The notes beneath the pieces were generated by a model. It was not told the origin of the DNA. It did not search any database and saw only the letters and a program-made list of their open reading frames with translations. A DNA stretch of 15,536 bases from Dunaliella salina. Taxonomy: Eukaryota > Chlorophyta > Chlorophyceae > Chlamydomonadales > Dunaliellaceae. Location of the stretch: NCBI GenBank assembly GCA_002284615.2, contig MU069443.1, forward strand, positions 36,248-51,783, read 5' to 3'. Every line of letters begins with the position of its first letter. The first letter of the stretch is position 1. This document shows positions 15,137 to 15,536 of the stretch, in pieces. Made by a program: the position numbers and the translations under genes.

Positions 15137-15536
15137 CAGCTATGCCGCATTGTGCGCACGCGTCAAATACCTGGGCCTAGGGTTCCCAGCATACTCAGCA
15201 ATGCACACCTCCCACAGGTTCCAAGCAGCATTCATGTCCCGGTGCATCCGGTACGCAGGCTGTGGTCTGTGCACACGTGCGCGCCTTTTGCCCAAGACTG
15301 CTGCTTGAACCTCTCCCTCCACTCCACACTCTTCACCCTCCTCTTCCTCTACATCTATGCCTCTCCATTCCGTACTTCCTTGCTCGGAGGGCATCGGCTG
15401 CTCCTCCTCCTCCTCCTCTTCACCCACGCCCTCCCCTTGCTGCTGCTGCTCCCCTGCTTCCTCCTCATCACCCATGCTCTCCCCTCGCTGCTGCTCCCCT
15501 GCCGCCACCTCCTCCATCATGCCCTCCCCCTGCTGC
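15137..15536 (-). CDS. Fanzor/TnpB-like RNA-guided nuclease, C-terminal fragment
   Basis: A minus-strand frame is open from the right edge of the window to a TAG at 15139-15137, about 132 residues. Its end reads YRMHRDMNAAWNLWEVCIAE, then PRPRYLTRAHN. The HRDxNAAxN motif is the third RuvC catalytic segment of TnpB and its eukaryotic relatives, the Fanzors, with the Asp as the metal-binding residue. Upstream is a Glu/Gln-rich stretch (E-runs, QQQQ) of about 80 residues, then GKRRARVHRPQP. The zinc ribbon expected just before this motif is not visible and may lie beyond the edge or be displaced by the acidic insert. Fanzors are carried by transposons in algae and can act as guide-RNA-directed DNA nucleases. 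Activity cannot be judged from this part. LINE2 begins immediately downstream of its stop. Confidence 0.55.

Noticed and set aside
14060..15150. Target-site duplication for LINE2
   Set aside because: The bases left of the tail (ACGTTCCTGG) have no convincing match near the approximate 5' edge at 15130.

Overview
This window looks like intergenic or intronic DNA of a green alga. It is dominated by retrotransposons, and no complete host gene is visible. Four things point to a chlorophycean alga: a non-LTR element with both endonuclease types (the arrangement described for Dualen/RandI elements of Chlamydomonas), a Fanzor/TnpB-like C-terminus, long CAG/Gln tracts and AC microsatellites, and a short exon between canonical splice signals. 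Base composition looks close to even rather than the very high GC of Chlamydomonas. A Dunaliella-type alga would fit, but that is a guess.

Layout. 1-3370 holds an AC microsatellite, one likely host exon (96-173, +), three tandem-repeat blocks (395-763, 1072-1432, 2172-2330), an unrecognised coding-like remnant (2286-2498, -) and long stretches with nothing recognisable. 3371-3641 is the 3' end of a retroelement (minus sense) with a conserved hairpin. 3657-11303 is one large 5'-truncated non-LTR retrotransposon on the minus strand, here called LINE1. It is bounded by an exact 15-bp target-site duplication and ends in an (AAAAG)n tail as read on the plus strand. In coding order it has the end of an APE endonuclease, reverse transcriptase, a linker, a PHD finger, a possible methyltransferase-like domain, RNase H, a damaged zinc knuckle and a restriction-like (PD-(D/E)XK) endonuclease. 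Several frame breaks fall in homopolymers and there are a few in-frame stops, so it is either a recent copy with sequencing errors or a lightly decayed one.

11319-12811 (minus sense) is the sequence LINE1 jumped into, together with a Gln-rich, CAG-repeat open frame interrupted by one TAA. 12892-15130 is a pile-up of 3'-terminal fragments of the same LINE family. One copy (LINE-plus) is on the plus strand and abuts a minus-strand copy (LINE3) tail to tail. LINE3 is itself split by a different 5'-truncated LINE (LINE4, 13423-13861) with a 12-bp duplication. A third minus-strand copy (LINE2) lies at 14072-15130. 15137-15536 is the C-terminus of a Fanzor/TnpB-like nuclease that runs off the right edge.

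The genes do not form an operon or pathway. The logic of the window is successive transposition: an older retroelement hit by LINE1, LINE3 hit by LINE4, and a Fanzor-like gene next to LINE2. The two retroelement families can be told apart by their 3' ends. The dual-endonuclease family has a conserved PDPH C-terminus and a (CTTTT)n tail; the other has a CCHC C-terminus, a 24-nt hairpin and TTACC-type repeats.
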